Part shown: piece after piece, positions 7,855 through 15,958 of the stretch | How positions within the stretch are numbered: position 1 is the stretch's first letter | Layout: the number at the start of each line of letters is the position of its first letter | From: Bacilli bacterium | GTDB lineage: Bacteria > Bacillota_I > Bacilli_A > RFN20 > CAG-826 | Assembly: GCA_024408085.1 (NCBI GenBank) | Contig: JAKSVH010000008.1 | Span: 1-46,002 of the forward strand | Length of the DNA: 46,002 nt | Direction: 5' to 3' | Program-made: the position numbers and the translations under genes | Notes under the pieces: generated by a model | The model's database searches: none | Told to the model about the DNA's origin: nothing | What the model saw: only the letters and a program-made list of their open reading frames with translations

Positions 7855-9765
7855 TTATTTCTTAATAATTGCATGTCTTGCTTTACAGCCAGCCATACAT
7901 GAACCACATTTAATACATTTCTTTGGATCAATTACATGGACAAATTTGCCTGGGAATGGATTTCCGTTTGGCATTTTTGCACCAATTGTACCAGGTGCAA
8001 TAGCATTAACTGGACAGTTACGCATACAAAGTCCGCAACCGATACAAAGTTCAGGTTGAATATAGTATTCCATCATTGATTTACAAACATGAGCTGGACA
8101 TTTGTGTTCATTAACGTGAGCTGCATATTCTTCAGGGAAGTTTGTCATTGTTGAAATAATTGGGTTTGCAGCTGTTTGACCAAGAGCACAAAGTGAATTT
8201 GTCTTGGTAATATTTGCAAGCTCTCTTAATTCATCAATATCTTTTGGTTCACCTTTGCCTTCGGTAATCTTCGTTAAGATTTCGAGCATTCTGCGTGTGC
8301 CAACACGGCATGGGGTACATTTACCACATGATTCATCGCAAATAAATTCCATATAGAATTTAGCGACGTCAACCATACAGTTATCTTCATCCATAACAAT
8401 AGCGCCACCGGAACCCATCATAGATCCACGAGCAACTAAGCTATCAAAGTCGATTTCAACATCTAAGTCTTTTTCAGTTAAACATCCGCCTGATGGACCA
8501 CCGGTTTGAATAGCTTTAAACTTTTTACCGCCTGGAATGCCACCACCGATATCAAAGATAAGTTCTCTTAATGTTGTTCCCATTGGAACTTCGACTAAGC
8601 CAACGTTATTAACTTTTCCGCCTAAAGCGAAAACTTTTGTACCTTTTGATTTTTCAGTACCGATAGCTGCAAACTTATCAGCACCTTCTCTCATAATCCA
8701 GCTAACACTTGCAAGTGTTTCAACGTTATTAATGATTGATGGTTTTTGCCATAAACCTTTAATTGCTGGGAATGGAGGTCTTGGGCGTGGCATACCACGT
8801 TTTCCTTCAATTGAGTTAAGAAGAGCAGTCTCTTCGCCACAAACGAATGCGCCAGCGCCTAGACGAATATGACATCTGAATGAGAAGTTTGTTCCTAAAA
8901 TGTTATCACCTAACAAACCAACTTCTTCAAGTTTTGCAATAGCAATTCTTAATCTTGCAACAGCGATTGGGTATTCAGCACGAACGTAGAAATAACCATT
9001 CTTTGCACCGATTGCATAACCTGCAATCATCATACCTTCAATAACACCAACTGGGTTACCTTCAAGAATAGAACGATCCATGAATGCTCCTGGATCACCT
9101 TCATCACCATTACAAATGACGTATTTATCATCATTTACTTGGTTAAGAGCAAATTGCCATTTTCTTCCGGTTGGGAAGCCAGCACCGCCACGACCACGTA
9201 AACCTGATTTTAAGATTTCATCAACAACTTCTTGTTGGCTCATATGTAAAGCTCTAACTAAGCCTTTAAATGCACCAAATCCTAAAGCTTCTTCGATTTC
9301 TTCTGGGTTAATCATTGAACAACCGTTAAGAGAAATACGAATTTGTTTTTTGTAGAAGTTGATATCTTCTTGTTTTTCGACTTTTTCGTGTGTCTTTGGA
9401 TCTACATAAAGTAAATCTTCAATACATTTTCCGCCAATGATGTCTTCTTCGATAATTCTATCAACATCTTCAACTTTAACAGCACGATAGAGTCTATCTT
9501 CTGGGAAGATCTTAACGAATGGTCCTTGTGAACAGAAACCGAAACAGCCAACTCTGTTAACTGTAGCTTTGTCTTCAAGACCTTTTTCTTTAATAAGTTC
9601 TTCTAATCTTGATAAGATTTCGTCGGAATGTGAGGAGATACAACCTGTACCACCACAGACAACAAGGTGTTTCTTGCCATCTTTTCCGTTAAATTTAGCT
9701 TCTAAGCAAGAACCACAATGTTCAATCTTTTCAGCTAATTCTTTTTCTGATTTAATTTTAGCCAT
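7855..9765 (-). CDS. hydB: NuoF-like NAD(P)H/FMN subunit of the hydrogenase (HydB/HndC)
   Basis: This flavoprotein subunit exchanges electrons between NAD(H) and the iron-sulfur chain of the hydrogenase. The 636 residues comprise an N-terminal thioredoxin-like [2Fe-2S] domain (VVCGGTGCISSHSDE), the NuoF core with FMN/NADH motifs GRGGAGFPTGRKW and GDEGDPGAFMDR, the [4Fe-4S] motif CGKCTPCRVGTRRM, and a C-terminal pair of ferredoxin motifs CIGCGLCMRNCPVN and CIKCGSCMAGCKAR. That domain set is typical of HydB of bifurcating enzymes. It lies 11 bases after hydC and 13 before hydA, with a Shine-Dalgarno in both gaps, which supports equal expression. Confidence 0.97.
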   Translation of the reverse strand: MAKIKSEKELAEKIEHCGSCLEAKFNGKDGKKHLVVCGGTGCISSHSDEILSRLEELIKEKGLEDKATVNRVGCFGFCSQGPFVKIFPEDRLYRAVKVEDVDRIIEEDIIGGKCIEDLLYVDPKTHEKVEKQEDINFYKKQIRISLNGCSMINPEEIEEALGFGAFKGLVRALHMSQQEVVDEILKSGLRGRGGAGFPTGRKWQFALNQVNDDKYVICNGDEGDPGAFMDRSILEGNPVGVIEGMMIAGYAIGAKNGYFYVRAEYPIAVARLRIAIAKLEEVGLLGDNILGTNFSFRCHIRLGAGAFVCGEETALLNSIEGKRGMPRPRPPFPAIKGLWQKPSIINNVETLASVSWIMREGADKFAAIGTEKSKGTKVFALGGKVNNVGLVEVPMGTTLRELIFDIGGGIPGGKKFKAIQTGGPSGGCLTEKDLDVEIDFDSLVARGSMMGSGGAIVMDEDNCMVDVAKFYMEFICDESCGKCTPCRVGTRRMLEILTKITEGKGEPKDIDELRELANITKTNSLCALGQTAANPIISTMTNFPEEYAAHVNEHKCPAHVCKSMMEYYIQPELCIGCGLCMRNCPVNAIAPGTIGAKMPNGNPFPGKFVHVIDPKKCIKCGSCMAGCKARHAIIKK

Positions 9766-9776
9766 TGTTATTCTCC

Positions 9777-10256
9777 TTATTTTGCTGCACGGTATTCATC
9801 AATAATGCCTGCGACTTTGTCGACTGACATCTTTGGATAAACTTTTCCATTAATGGAAATAGCTGGTGCAATACCGCATGCACCGATACATCTCAATGCA
9901 TCAAGGGTAAATAAGCCATCTGCTGTTGTTTCGCCTGGTTTGATGCCTAAGAGTTCTGAGAACTTATCCATGACAAGTTGGGAACCTTTAACGTAGCATG
10001 CTGTACCAAGACAAACACCGATAACATATTTTCCTTTTGGGGTTAAGCTGAAGAATGAGTAGAAAGTAACAACACCATAGATTTCAGCTACTGGGATATT
10101 CATTAATGAAGAAACCAATTCTTGGACTTCAAGAGGAATGTATCCGTATTCGGATTGAATTGCCTCCAGGACCATCATTAATGGAGTTTCTTCATCTTTA
10201 TAACGATTCACAATTTCAGTGATTTGTTTCACTGCATGTGCTTGTAGTTTCGCCAT
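9777..10256 (-). CDS. hydC: NuoE-like [2Fe-2S] subunit of the hydrogenase (HydC/HndA)
   Basis: The 159-residue thioredoxin-fold ferredoxin subunit of the HydABC complex. The four cluster cysteines are visible as CLGTAC and CIGAC, with the usual N-terminal helical region (KQITEIVNRYKDEETPLM). It is the first gene of the hydCBA operon. The start is supported by AGGAGGTAATTT immediately before the ATG, and a strong promoter lies 35-62 bases upstream. Confidence 0.97.
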   Translation of the reverse strand: MAKLQAHAVKQITEIVNRYKDEETPLMMVLEAIQSEYGYIPLEVQELVSSLMNIPVAEIYGVVTFYSFFSLTPKGKYVIGVCLGTACYVKGSQLVMDKFSELLGIKPGETTADGLFTLDALRCIGACGIAPAISINGKVYPKMSVDKVAGIIDEYRAAK

Positions 10257-10286
10257 AAATTACCTCCTATTTTAATAAAATCCACT

Positions 10287-10318
10287 CACTATTATAATAG
10301 TGTAAGAAAATATCTCAA
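10287..10318 (-). promoter_or_regulatory. hydCBA promoter with palindromic -10 region
   Basis: On the minus strand: -35 TTGAGA (10318-10313), 16-base spacer, -10 TATAAT (10296-10291). The -10 sits inside a perfect 16-bp palindrome CACTATTATAATAGTG at 10287-10302. A protein bound there would block RNA polymerase, so it is a candidate operator for redox control. It is not a textbook Rex box. Confidence 0.65.
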
Positions 10319-10390
10319 CACTGAATTTATTAAATTCATATGTATGCGTTTTCATTTTTTAATAAAAACCGCGATAAAATCTTGAAATTG

Positions 10391-10399
10391 TGGTATTAT
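10391..10399 (+). promoter_or_regulatory. Extended -10 promoter of the leaderless lipoprotein gene
   Basis: TGG followed by TATTAT (10394-10399) is an extended -10 element; the ATG at 10406 begins 6 bases later, where transcription should start. No Shine-Dalgarno is present. Confidence 0.55.
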
Positions 10400-10405
10400 A
10401 GTCGC

Positions 10406-12016
10406 ATGAAAAAGTCGTTAATTTTAGTACTCAGTTTGCCATTATTACTCGCTTCTTGCGACATAAAAATGGGTCACCAAACTACTGATCAAAATCCAGG
10501 AGAACAAACTTCTCAAACTGGTGATCAATCCGGACAAGGAACCGAAGGTTCAACCTCAGGTGGCGAAGGCCACAGCGGAGGCTTTCACCCTGGCGGAGGA
10601 AGTCATTCAGGAGGCGATACAACTGGAGGAGAAACTACTGGTGGAGAAACTACTGGTGGAGGAACCGAAACAGGTGGTCAAACTACTGGTGGAGGAACCG
10701 AAACAGGTGCTCAAACTACTGGTGGAGGAACCGAAACAGGTGGCGGAACACAAACAACTTCAACAACTGTCTCAAAAGCTATGTCTGATTGTGGTTTTGT
10801 GAATGCTAAAGATGTCACTGAATTTAATCTTGCAAAAGATTTAAAAGTGACTTTATCAAAAGGCTCAAACACACAAAATGCTCCAAAGTACTATTCAGCT
10901 GATCAAACTCTTAGAGTTTATGGTGGCAATACAATTACTTTTTCAGCAGATTCAAATATAACAAAAATTAAATTACAAATTACATCTGATAGTGGAGATA
11001 ATGGAATTTCCCCTTCGACAGGTTCAATTTCTAACGATAGAACAACTTGGACAGGCTCTGCAAAATCAGTTACTTTAACAGTTCTTAATAAAAGTGGAAA
11101 AATCTGCATTACCTCAATAAGTGGGTCATATGGCGGTTCAGGAGAAACGACAGGAGGTAGCACTTCTGGAGGTGGAACAACCGGCGGCAGTACAACTGGA
11201 GGCGGACAAACAGGTGGTGTTGATGATGGTGCAAACTACATCTCTACATGGCCAGAAAACTATAAACCATATGTTACCACATACCTTAATGGTATGCTTC
11301 CATGCTTCTTAAACACTAATAAGAAAAATTTATTTACAGGATATATGACTGGTTCTGAAATTTTCTATGATGAAAACGAAAACCCATATATGGTTCCTTA
11401 TTTTAATCCTTATATTAAAAATACAAGCCCAGGCATTAATTACGAATATGACTACGGAACTATCCTAAGAAATGCTGGATTTAAACAAACAGATGAATTT
11501 TATGATGACGAAATAGAAGCAACTGTCCACTACTATCAAAAAGGACAATGCTATGTTCAATATAATAAGCACAAAGGAGAAGATAATGTCTATTATTTCG
11601 ATGTTTATGCTTATTACGACAACTACTACACCGGTTCATTCAAAAATTCATATGACATCCAATACGACAATAAAGAACTTGCTTTAGCAAATAAGTACAC
11701 GAGCAATAACAAAACTGTAAAAGTTGGCAATTGGAGCGTTACAATGACTGATGTTATGAAAAGTTCAGAAACAATCCAATTAAAAGCCGATACAGGACGC
11801 ATTGTTATTCAAGGTTCCCTTAAAGGATTAATCATCGAGCCAGAGATTGGTACAAATGCAGAAGCTTTATTCGTTAAAGCTGGTACAAGCGCTTCAAATG
11901 CTCAATGCATATTCAATAATGGCGGCTATTTCGAATTCAAAAGCGGTACAACTTACGCAGAGATAAGCGCTAATTATCGCGTATTAAATATTGAATACTT
12001 CGATATTATCTATTAA
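10406..12016 (+). CDS. Surface lipoprotein with Gly/Thr-rich linkers
   Basis: The start at 10406 is chosen because MKKSLILVLSLPLLLASC is a complete lipoprotein signal with lipobox LASC; the in-frame ATG at 10340 would add 22 residues and spoil it. The mature protein has 536 residues: a low-complexity Gly/Thr/Glu linker with 11-residue repeats, a first beta-rich domain (about residues 110-245), a second Gly/Thr linker, and a C-terminal Tyr/Asn-rich domain. I recognise no enzyme family. A surface-displayed role is inference from the lipobox and spacers. It diverges from hydC and converges on the phosphatase gene across a shared terminator. Confidence 0.85.
   Translation: MKKSLILVLSLPLLLASCDIKMGHQTTDQNPGEQTSQTGDQSGQGTEGSTSGGEGHSGGFHPGGGSHSGGDTTGGETTGGETTGGGTETGGQTTGGGTETGAQTTGGGTETGGGTQTTSTTVSKAMSDCGFVNAKDVTEFNLAKDLKVTLSKGSNTQNAPKYYSADQTLRVYGGNTITFSADSNITKIKLQITSDSGDNGISPSTGSISNDRTTWTGSAKSVTLTVLNKSGKICITSISGSYGGSGETTGGSTSGGGTTGGSTTGGGQTGGVDDGANYISTWPENYKPYVTTYLNGMLPCFLNTNKKNLFTGYMTGSEIFYDENENPYMVPYFNPYIKNTSPGINYEYDYGTILRNAGFKQTDEFYDDEIEATVHYYQKGQCYVQYNKHKGEDNVYYFDVYAYYDNYYTGSFKNSYDIQYDNKELALANKYTSNNKTVKVGNWSVTMTDVMKSSETIQLKADTGRIVIQGSLKGLIIEPEIGTNAEALFVKAGTSASNAQCIFNNGGYFEFKSGTTYAEISANYRVLNIEYFDIIY
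10646..10744 (+). repeat. Three tandem 33-bp units inside the lipoprotein gene
   Basis: Units at 10646-10678, 10679-10711 and 10712-10744 differ at only a few bases and encode the 11-residue unit (E/Q)TTGGGTETG(G/A). A related 15-bp unit GAAACTACTGGTGGA precedes them. Copy-number changes would keep the frame and alter linker length. Confidence 0.9.
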
Positions 12017-12020
12017 AAAA

Positions 12021-12048
12021 TTGCATCCGATAAGGGTGCAACTTTTAA
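12021..12048. terminator. Bidirectional terminator between convergent genes
   Basis: Stem TTGCATCC (12021-12028) / GGGTGCAA (12034-12041), loop GATAA, with A-rich and T-rich flanks, so it can serve the lipoprotein gene (+) and the phosphatase gene (-). Confidence 0.75.
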
Positions 12049-12064
12049 TTTAATTCGTTATATT

Positions 12065-13804
12065 CTAGTACTTCTTAATCATGGTTAAGATGTTTTTTCC
12101 ATCTTTATATTCATAATAGACCTTGTCCATTAAGTTCTTTACCATGAAGATACCTAAACCACCAATTTGACGATCTTCAGCTTTTTGTTTGGTGTTTGGA
12201 TCTTCTTTTGCAAGAGGATCAAATTTAACACCATTATCGCTAAAGACGAGCGTTAAGACGTCATTTTCGTAGTTTACGTCAACTGTACAGTAGCCTTTTC
12301 CTTCGTATGCGTATGAAGCAATATTAATAAATACTTCTTCAGAAACAATTAATAGTTGGTTTTTGTCTTTGACATCTAAATCACCTTTAATTGATGAAAG
12401 AATAAAGTTTTGTACGTTTTCTAAGTTATCAGCTTTAGCTTCGAACTTCTTTGAGAATACACTTTGTGCTTTACGATATTCAACCATTAACATAGTTATA
12501 TCGTCGAATTGTTCAGCATTACGAGAGAATTCTCTAATGTCGTTACGAATCTTTGTGACTGTTTCATATGGAGATGCATCAAGATTTGAAACCATTTCAA
12601 TAAGTCTATCTTCGCCATAAAGTTCACTTCTTACGTTATGAGCTTCAGTTACACCATCAGTGTAAAGGAACAACTTATCACCTTTATTAAGCTTTGTTTT
12701 GGCTTCTTTGTATTCAAAATCTTTGAAACCGCCTAGAACTAAACCTGGTTTTGCGGATAAATATGAGAATTTACCATTGCTCTTAATAATTGGAGGATTA
12801 TGACCAGCGTTTGTGAATCTAAGTTCACCACTTTCTTTATCTAAGATACCAAGCCAGCATGTAACAAACATGTTGTACTCATTACCTTCACAAAGACCAG
12901 CGTTTGCTTCATTAATAATTTTAGCTGTGTCATATTTGCTATCTTTTGCGAGTGCTCTAATAAGAGATTGAGCCTTCATCATATAAAGTGAGGAAGGAAT
13001 TCCTTTACCAGAAGCATCACCAATAACGATAGCTAAGTGGTCATCATCGATTTCAAAGAAATCGTAGAAGTCACCACCAACTTCTTTTGCAGGATCCATG
13101 ATTGCATAGAGTTCACCATATTTTGAGTCTGGGAATTCTTTTGGAAGAACTGCGCTTTGAATTGCTGATGCAATTGATAATTCTGATGTAACTTTTTGAT
13201 TACGTTTAACTTCGTTAACTTCTTGGCCAAGAATTTTGTCAGCACGTAATGCTAAACCGTTTGCGATTTGAGCAATAACGACAATTGCTAAAACTCTTGG
13301 GAGAATGTTGAAAATAAACAATGCGGCATATTTATTAATGTTCATGCCGTATGTAATTGGCTCGTAATTGTTTAAAGCAACAGCAACTACTGGTGCAACA
13401 ATCATTAAACCTAAAGTTACATAAAAAACAATTCTTGTTGTCTTTGGTCTAAAGTAAAGTGTTGAAGCAACAACACAAGCTGCAAAGAAGATACCTTCTT
13501 GTGGAACTAAAAATCCTAAAACCGCAATCGCTACAACAAAGGAAATAAGAATAAAATACTTAAACCAATGTTGAGACGATAATTTTGTTTTTAATAAACA
13601 TGCTGGTAAAGCAAGTGCGACAATCAAAATTGGGAATAGAAGAAGTATTAATAAATTAATACTATCGCTATACAAGAAAGCTTGGACTTTACAGACATTT
13701 AAGATCAAAGTGACAAGCATGAAAACAGCTAATACAAGCGAAGTAAATGCTAGCGAGATATTAGCTTTTTTCTCGTTTTGAAGATAAATGTCCTTTTCGT
13801 TCAT
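12065..13804 (-). CDS. Membrane SpoIIE/RsbU-type phosphatase fused to an RsbW-like ATPase domain
   Basis: A 579-residue partner-switching regulator. Residues 15 to about 200 hold roughly six hydrophobic segments. Next comes a PP2C-type Ser/Thr phosphatase with VGGDFYDFF and VIGDASGKGIPSSL (metal aspartates). From about 445 there is a GHKL/HATPase domain like anti-sigma kinases (EEVFINIASYAY for the N-box, DNGVKFDP, IGGLGIFMVKNLMD). Phosphatase and kinase of a STAS protein would therefore be in one chain. It starts 2 bases after the STAS gene, which is the likely substrate. A sigma factor target is not in the window. Confidence 0.92.
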   Translation of the reverse strand: MNEKDIYLQNEKKANISLAFTSLVLAVFMLVTLILNVCKVQAFLYSDSINLLILLLFPILIVALALPACLLKTKLSSQHWFKYFILISFVVAIAVLGFLVPQEGIFFAACVVASTLYFRPKTTRIVFYVTLGLMIVAPVVAVALNNYEPITYGMNINKYAALFIFNILPRVLAIVVIAQIANGLALRADKILGQEVNEVKRNQKVTSELSIASAIQSAVLPKEFPDSKYGELYAIMDPAKEVGGDFYDFFEIDDDHLAIVIGDASGKGIPSSLYMMKAQSLIRALAKDSKYDTAKIINEANAGLCEGNEYNMFVTCWLGILDKESGELRFTNAGHNPPIIKSNGKFSYLSAKPGLVLGGFKDFEYKEAKTKLNKGDKLFLYTDGVTEAHNVRSELYGEDRLIEMVSNLDASPYETVTKIRNDIREFSRNAEQFDDITMLMVEYRKAQSVFSKKFEAKADNLENVQNFILSSIKGDLDVKDKNQLLIVSEEVFINIASYAYEGKGYCTVDVNYENDVLTLVFSDNGVKFDPLAKEDPNTKQKAEDRQIGGLGIFMVKNLMDKVYYEYKDGKNILTMIKKY

Positions 13805-13806
13805 TT

Positions 13807-14106
13807 TTATCTGACCTTAAGGAAACTTAAGAATCCTGTCATTTCAAGAACGTTTTTGACATCACCTGAAACATTTTCAAGAATGAATTCGCCACCCTTT
13901 GAAGACATGGCTTTGTGAATTGAGAGTAAAACTCTCAAACCAGCTGATGAAATGTATTCGACTTTTGAAAAGTCAAAAACCATTTTTTCAACTTTAGCGA
14001 CATCACCGCTAACAACCTTTTCGAGTTCTGGTGCTGTAGTAGCATCAATGTGTCCGGAAATAGCAAGGTTTAAAACTTTTCCGTTAATTTCTTTTGTTGT
14101 TTCCAT
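13807..14106 (-). CDS. STAS-domain anti-sigma factor antagonist (RsbV/SpoIIAA type)
   Basis: A 99-residue single STAS domain. The switch site is YISSAGLRVL, with Ser54 aligning to the phosphorylated Ser of SpoIIAA/RsbV. In this family the unphosphorylated form binds the anti-sigma kinase and frees its partner. It is co-transcribed with the downstream phosphatase/ATPase fusion (2-base gap), making a two-gene switch cassette. The Shine-Dalgarno is TGGAG, somewhat far from the ATG. Confidence 0.92.
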   Translation of the reverse strand: METTKEINGKVLNLAISGHIDATTAPELEKVVSGDVAKVEKMVFDFSKVEYISSAGLRVLLSIHKAMSSKGGEFILENVSGDVKNVLEMTGFLSFLKVR

Positions 14107-14137
14107 ATTATTTACAACTCCATTTATAATGAGATTT

Positions 14138-14162
14138 TATCACTTTATTAAATAATGTGATA
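14138..14162. promoter_or_regulatory. Inverted repeat upstream of the STAS gene
   Basis: TATCAC (14138-14143) and GTGATA (14157-14162) flank a 13-base AT-rich centre. It may be an operator for the STAS-phosphatase operon or a weak terminator of the gene ending at 14195; a second weak stem GAGA/TCTC with a T-run on the minus strand lies at 14173-14196. Confidence 0.35.
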
Positions 14163-14194
14163 GAAAATTATTAAAAAAGAGAGTATAAACAGTC

Positions 14195-14950
14195 TCAATA
14201 AAAAGGATAATGTGATGAAATGTATTCAAGATCTTGTACAAAATTTGCCCAAACAAAGTTGATTATTTTTCGTTTATATGGATTTCTTTCTTTAAAATTT
14301 GCATATCTAGCGTATGGATGAAACTGTAATGGGCCGATATGTAAATTTCTCATATAATCATAATTTCTTCTTCGCAAATGTTTTACAATTTGCTTTCTTG
14401 AACATAAAACACCAAAATTTATTGAACCATGATAAATAAAATCTGCTTCAGGAATTGATGCGTTGTTGCCAATAAAAACAAACTTTTCAACTAATTTTAC
14501 AACTTTTTCATTATATGAATTTAATTCTTCGTTTGCATTTTTAATATCATTAATCATTATTGGAAATAGCTCATCATAAGTCATCCTATTTATTCCTGAT
14601 CCGTCAGTCGTTCCGTCTCCAAAATGGAATTTTTTTATTGTGTCTATTGACGTTTTAGAAATTTCAAAGTCCTCTAACTTACCAATAAACTTTTCTAATT
14701 CTTCAGAATGAATATGTTTTGCTGTATTTGTTTTCAAACTAATGTAATGCGATTCATTATTCACCGATATTTTTACATCAGGCTTTCCAGATGGATCACA
14801 ATGTTCAGCAACAATTAGATCGTTATCGCTTAATGCTGGAAAAATTATATTCAAAATTCTTCTTAAGTTTTCAGAAAGTTCTTTGAATTTCTTGTTGTTG
14901 ATTGAATTGATAAATTCGTTTTCAAATTCAATGCCGTAATTCATTGCCAT
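14195..14950 (-). CDS. Putative PD-(D/E)XK nuclease-like protein
   Basis: The start at 14950 (MAMNYGIEF) is chosen because GGGAGGTAATTTT precedes it; reading further upstream runs into the tRNA-Phe gene. The 251 residues contain an acidic N-terminal helix (YGIEFENEFIN) and a stretch GKPDVKISVNNESHYISLKT that resembles the PD-x(n)-(D/E/S)XK core, with SLK as the last element. The basic C-terminal half (KHLRRRNYDYMRN) could bind DNA. No methyltransferase is adjacent, so a restriction role is unsupported. Its position just downstream of two tRNA genes is typical of acquired genes. The nuclease assignment is an inference from motif shape only. Confidence 0.7.
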   Translation of the reverse strand: MAMNYGIEFENEFINSINNKKFKELSENLRRILNIIFPALSDNDLIVAEHCDPSGKPDVKISVNNESHYISLKTNTAKHIHSEELEKFIGKLEDFEISKTSIDTIKKFHFGDGTTDGSGINRMTYDELFPIMINDIKNANEELNSYNEKVVKLVEKFVFIGNNASIPEADFIYHGSINFGVLCSRKQIVKHLRRRNYDYMRNLHIGPLQFHPYARYANFKERNPYKRKIINFVWANFVQDLEYISSHYPFY

Positions 14951-15010
14951 AAAATTACCTCCCTCTATATACAATATGCAGTACCATTTCGCATTTCCGC
15001 TGAAAATTTT

Positions 15011-15039
15011 TTTAGACTTATAAATAAGTCTGTTTTTTT
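15011..15039 (+). terminator. Plus-oriented hairpin with T-tract and no plus-strand gene
   Basis: Perfect stem AGACTTAT (15014-15021) / ATAAGTCT (15024-15031) followed by GTTTTTTTG on the plus strand. All nearby genes are on the minus strand, so its role is unclear. Confidence 0.5.
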
Positions 15040-15070
15040 GCGTGTCGAAGGAGAAAACCGGTCTGGACCA

Positions 15071-15097
15071 AAAAAAGATGCACCTTGCGATGCATCT
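15071..15097 (-). terminator. Terminator of the tRNA-Asp/tRNA-Phe transcript
   Basis: Stem AGATGCA (15076-15082) / TGCATCT (15091-15097), 8-base loop, followed on the minus strand by TTTTTTTGG. It starts 13 bases after the tRNA-Phe CCA end. Confidence 0.8.
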
Positions 15098-15109
15098 ATT
15101 TTTGTTAAA

Positions 15110-15185
15110 TGGTGGTCCAGGCCGGGGATGATCCGGCGACACGTGGATTTTCAGTCCACTGCTCTACCAACTGAGCTACCGGACC
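15110..15185 (-). tRNA. tRNA-Phe (GAA) with unusual T-loop
   Basis: A 76-nt cloverleaf with encoded CCA. Acceptor GGTCCGG pairs with CTGGACC (one G-U), D-arm GCTC...GAGC, anticodon stem-loop GTGGA-CTGAAAA-TCCAC with anticodon GAA, variable loop GTGTC, T-stem GCCGG/CCGGC. The T-loop reads ATCATCC, not the usual TTCRANN: T54 is A and A58 is T, while T55 and C56 are kept. All stems pair, so it looks functional, and it is the second tRNA of a two-tRNA transcript. Confidence 0.93.
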
Positions 15186-15271
15186 ACGTCCGCTCAGTAG
15201 GTAGACAGGGACTAAATCCATGTGTTGCCTTACTAAGCTCAATAACGAACGTGAATTCGATATTTAATAAA

Positions 15272-15347
15272 TGGCGGAACATACGAGAGTCGAACTCGTC
15301 TCGCCTCCGTGACAGGGAGGCATCATAAACCGATAGACCAATGTTCC
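15272..15347 (-). tRNA. tRNA-Asp (GTC)
   Basis: A 76-nt cloverleaf with encoded CCA. Acceptor GGAACAT/ATGTTCC, discriminator G, anticodon stem-loop CCTCC-CTGTCAC-GGAGG with anticodon GTC, T-arm ACGAG-TTCGACT-CTCGT with the canonical T-loop. The D-stem is weak (G-T and T-T ends) but G18-G19 and A14/A21 are present. Confidence 0.95.
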
Positions 15348-15418
15348 AACGCTTAAATATTATCCTAAAACTCAATTAAAAAATCAAGGACAATTTTAAG
15401 CTGAAATATTAATTTAAA

Positions 15419-15958
15419 TTAATAATTTTTTGCGCGTAATTCGAAATATGCTTTTGGATGTGCGCAAACTGGGCAAAGTTCAGGAGCAAATTTGCCTACA
15501 TGAATGTGTCCACAGTTGCGGCATTTCCAGACGACAACATCTTCTGCAATAAATACTTTATTGCCTTTAACATTATCAAGAAGCTTACGATATCTTTCTT
15601 CGTGTTCTTTTTCAATCTTTGCAACGCCTTCAAATTTGCATGCAATTTCTAAGAAACCTTCTTTACGAGCAACTTCTGCGAATTCTTTGTACATTTCTGT
15701 CCATTCATAGTTTTCACCATTTGCTGCTGCTTCAAGGTTTTCAATTGTTGATTTCACTTCACCGCCTTCAAGGTATTTGAACCATAATTTGGCGTGTTCT
15801 TTTTCGTTGTCTGCTGTTTCAGTAAAAATAGCAGCAATTTGTTCAAAGCCTTCTTTCTTAGCTTTGCTTGCGAAATAAGTATACTTATTTCTTGCTTGAG
15901 ACTCACCTGCAAAAGCTGCAGCTAAGTTCTTTTCTGTTTGTGAACCTTTTAATTCCAT
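15419..15958 (-). CDS. rbr: Rubrerythrin
   Basis: A non-haem iron peroxidase that reduces H2O2 in anaerobes. The 179 residues have the four-helix di-iron domain with its Glu ligands ([38 protein letters not shown]) and a C-terminal rubredoxin-type domain with two Cys pairs (CRNCGH, CPVCAHP). The length is normal. Its ATG overlaps the stop of the upstream DUF308-like gene by one base (TAATG), so translation is coupled. It points to life at low oxygen. Confidence 0.97.
   Translation of the reverse strand: MELKGSQTEKNLAAAFAGESQARNKYTYFASKAKKEGFEQIAAIFTETADNEKEHAKLWFKYLEGGEVKSTIENLEAAANGENYEWTEMYKEFAEVARKEGFLEIACKFEGVAKIEKEHEERYRKLLDNVKGNKVFIAEDVVVWKCRNCGHIHVGKFAPELCPVCAHPKAYFELRAKNY

Noticed and set aside
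10521-10802. Repeat-rich alternate frame (LLVEEPKQV units) inside the lipoprotein gene
   Set aside because: It arises from the 33-bp repeat read in another frame; no ribosome site, while the main frame has a full lipobox.
14951-15142. N-terminal extension of the nuclease-like gene up to 15142
   Set aside because: It runs through the terminator and the 3' half of tRNA-Phe and lacks a ribosome site; the ATG at 14950 has GGGAGG.
15054-15185. Integration (att) repeat of tRNA-Phe
   Set aside because: GTCTGGACC at 15060 resembles the acceptor end but is in the opposite orientation, and no direct copy of the tRNA 3' end was found in the window.
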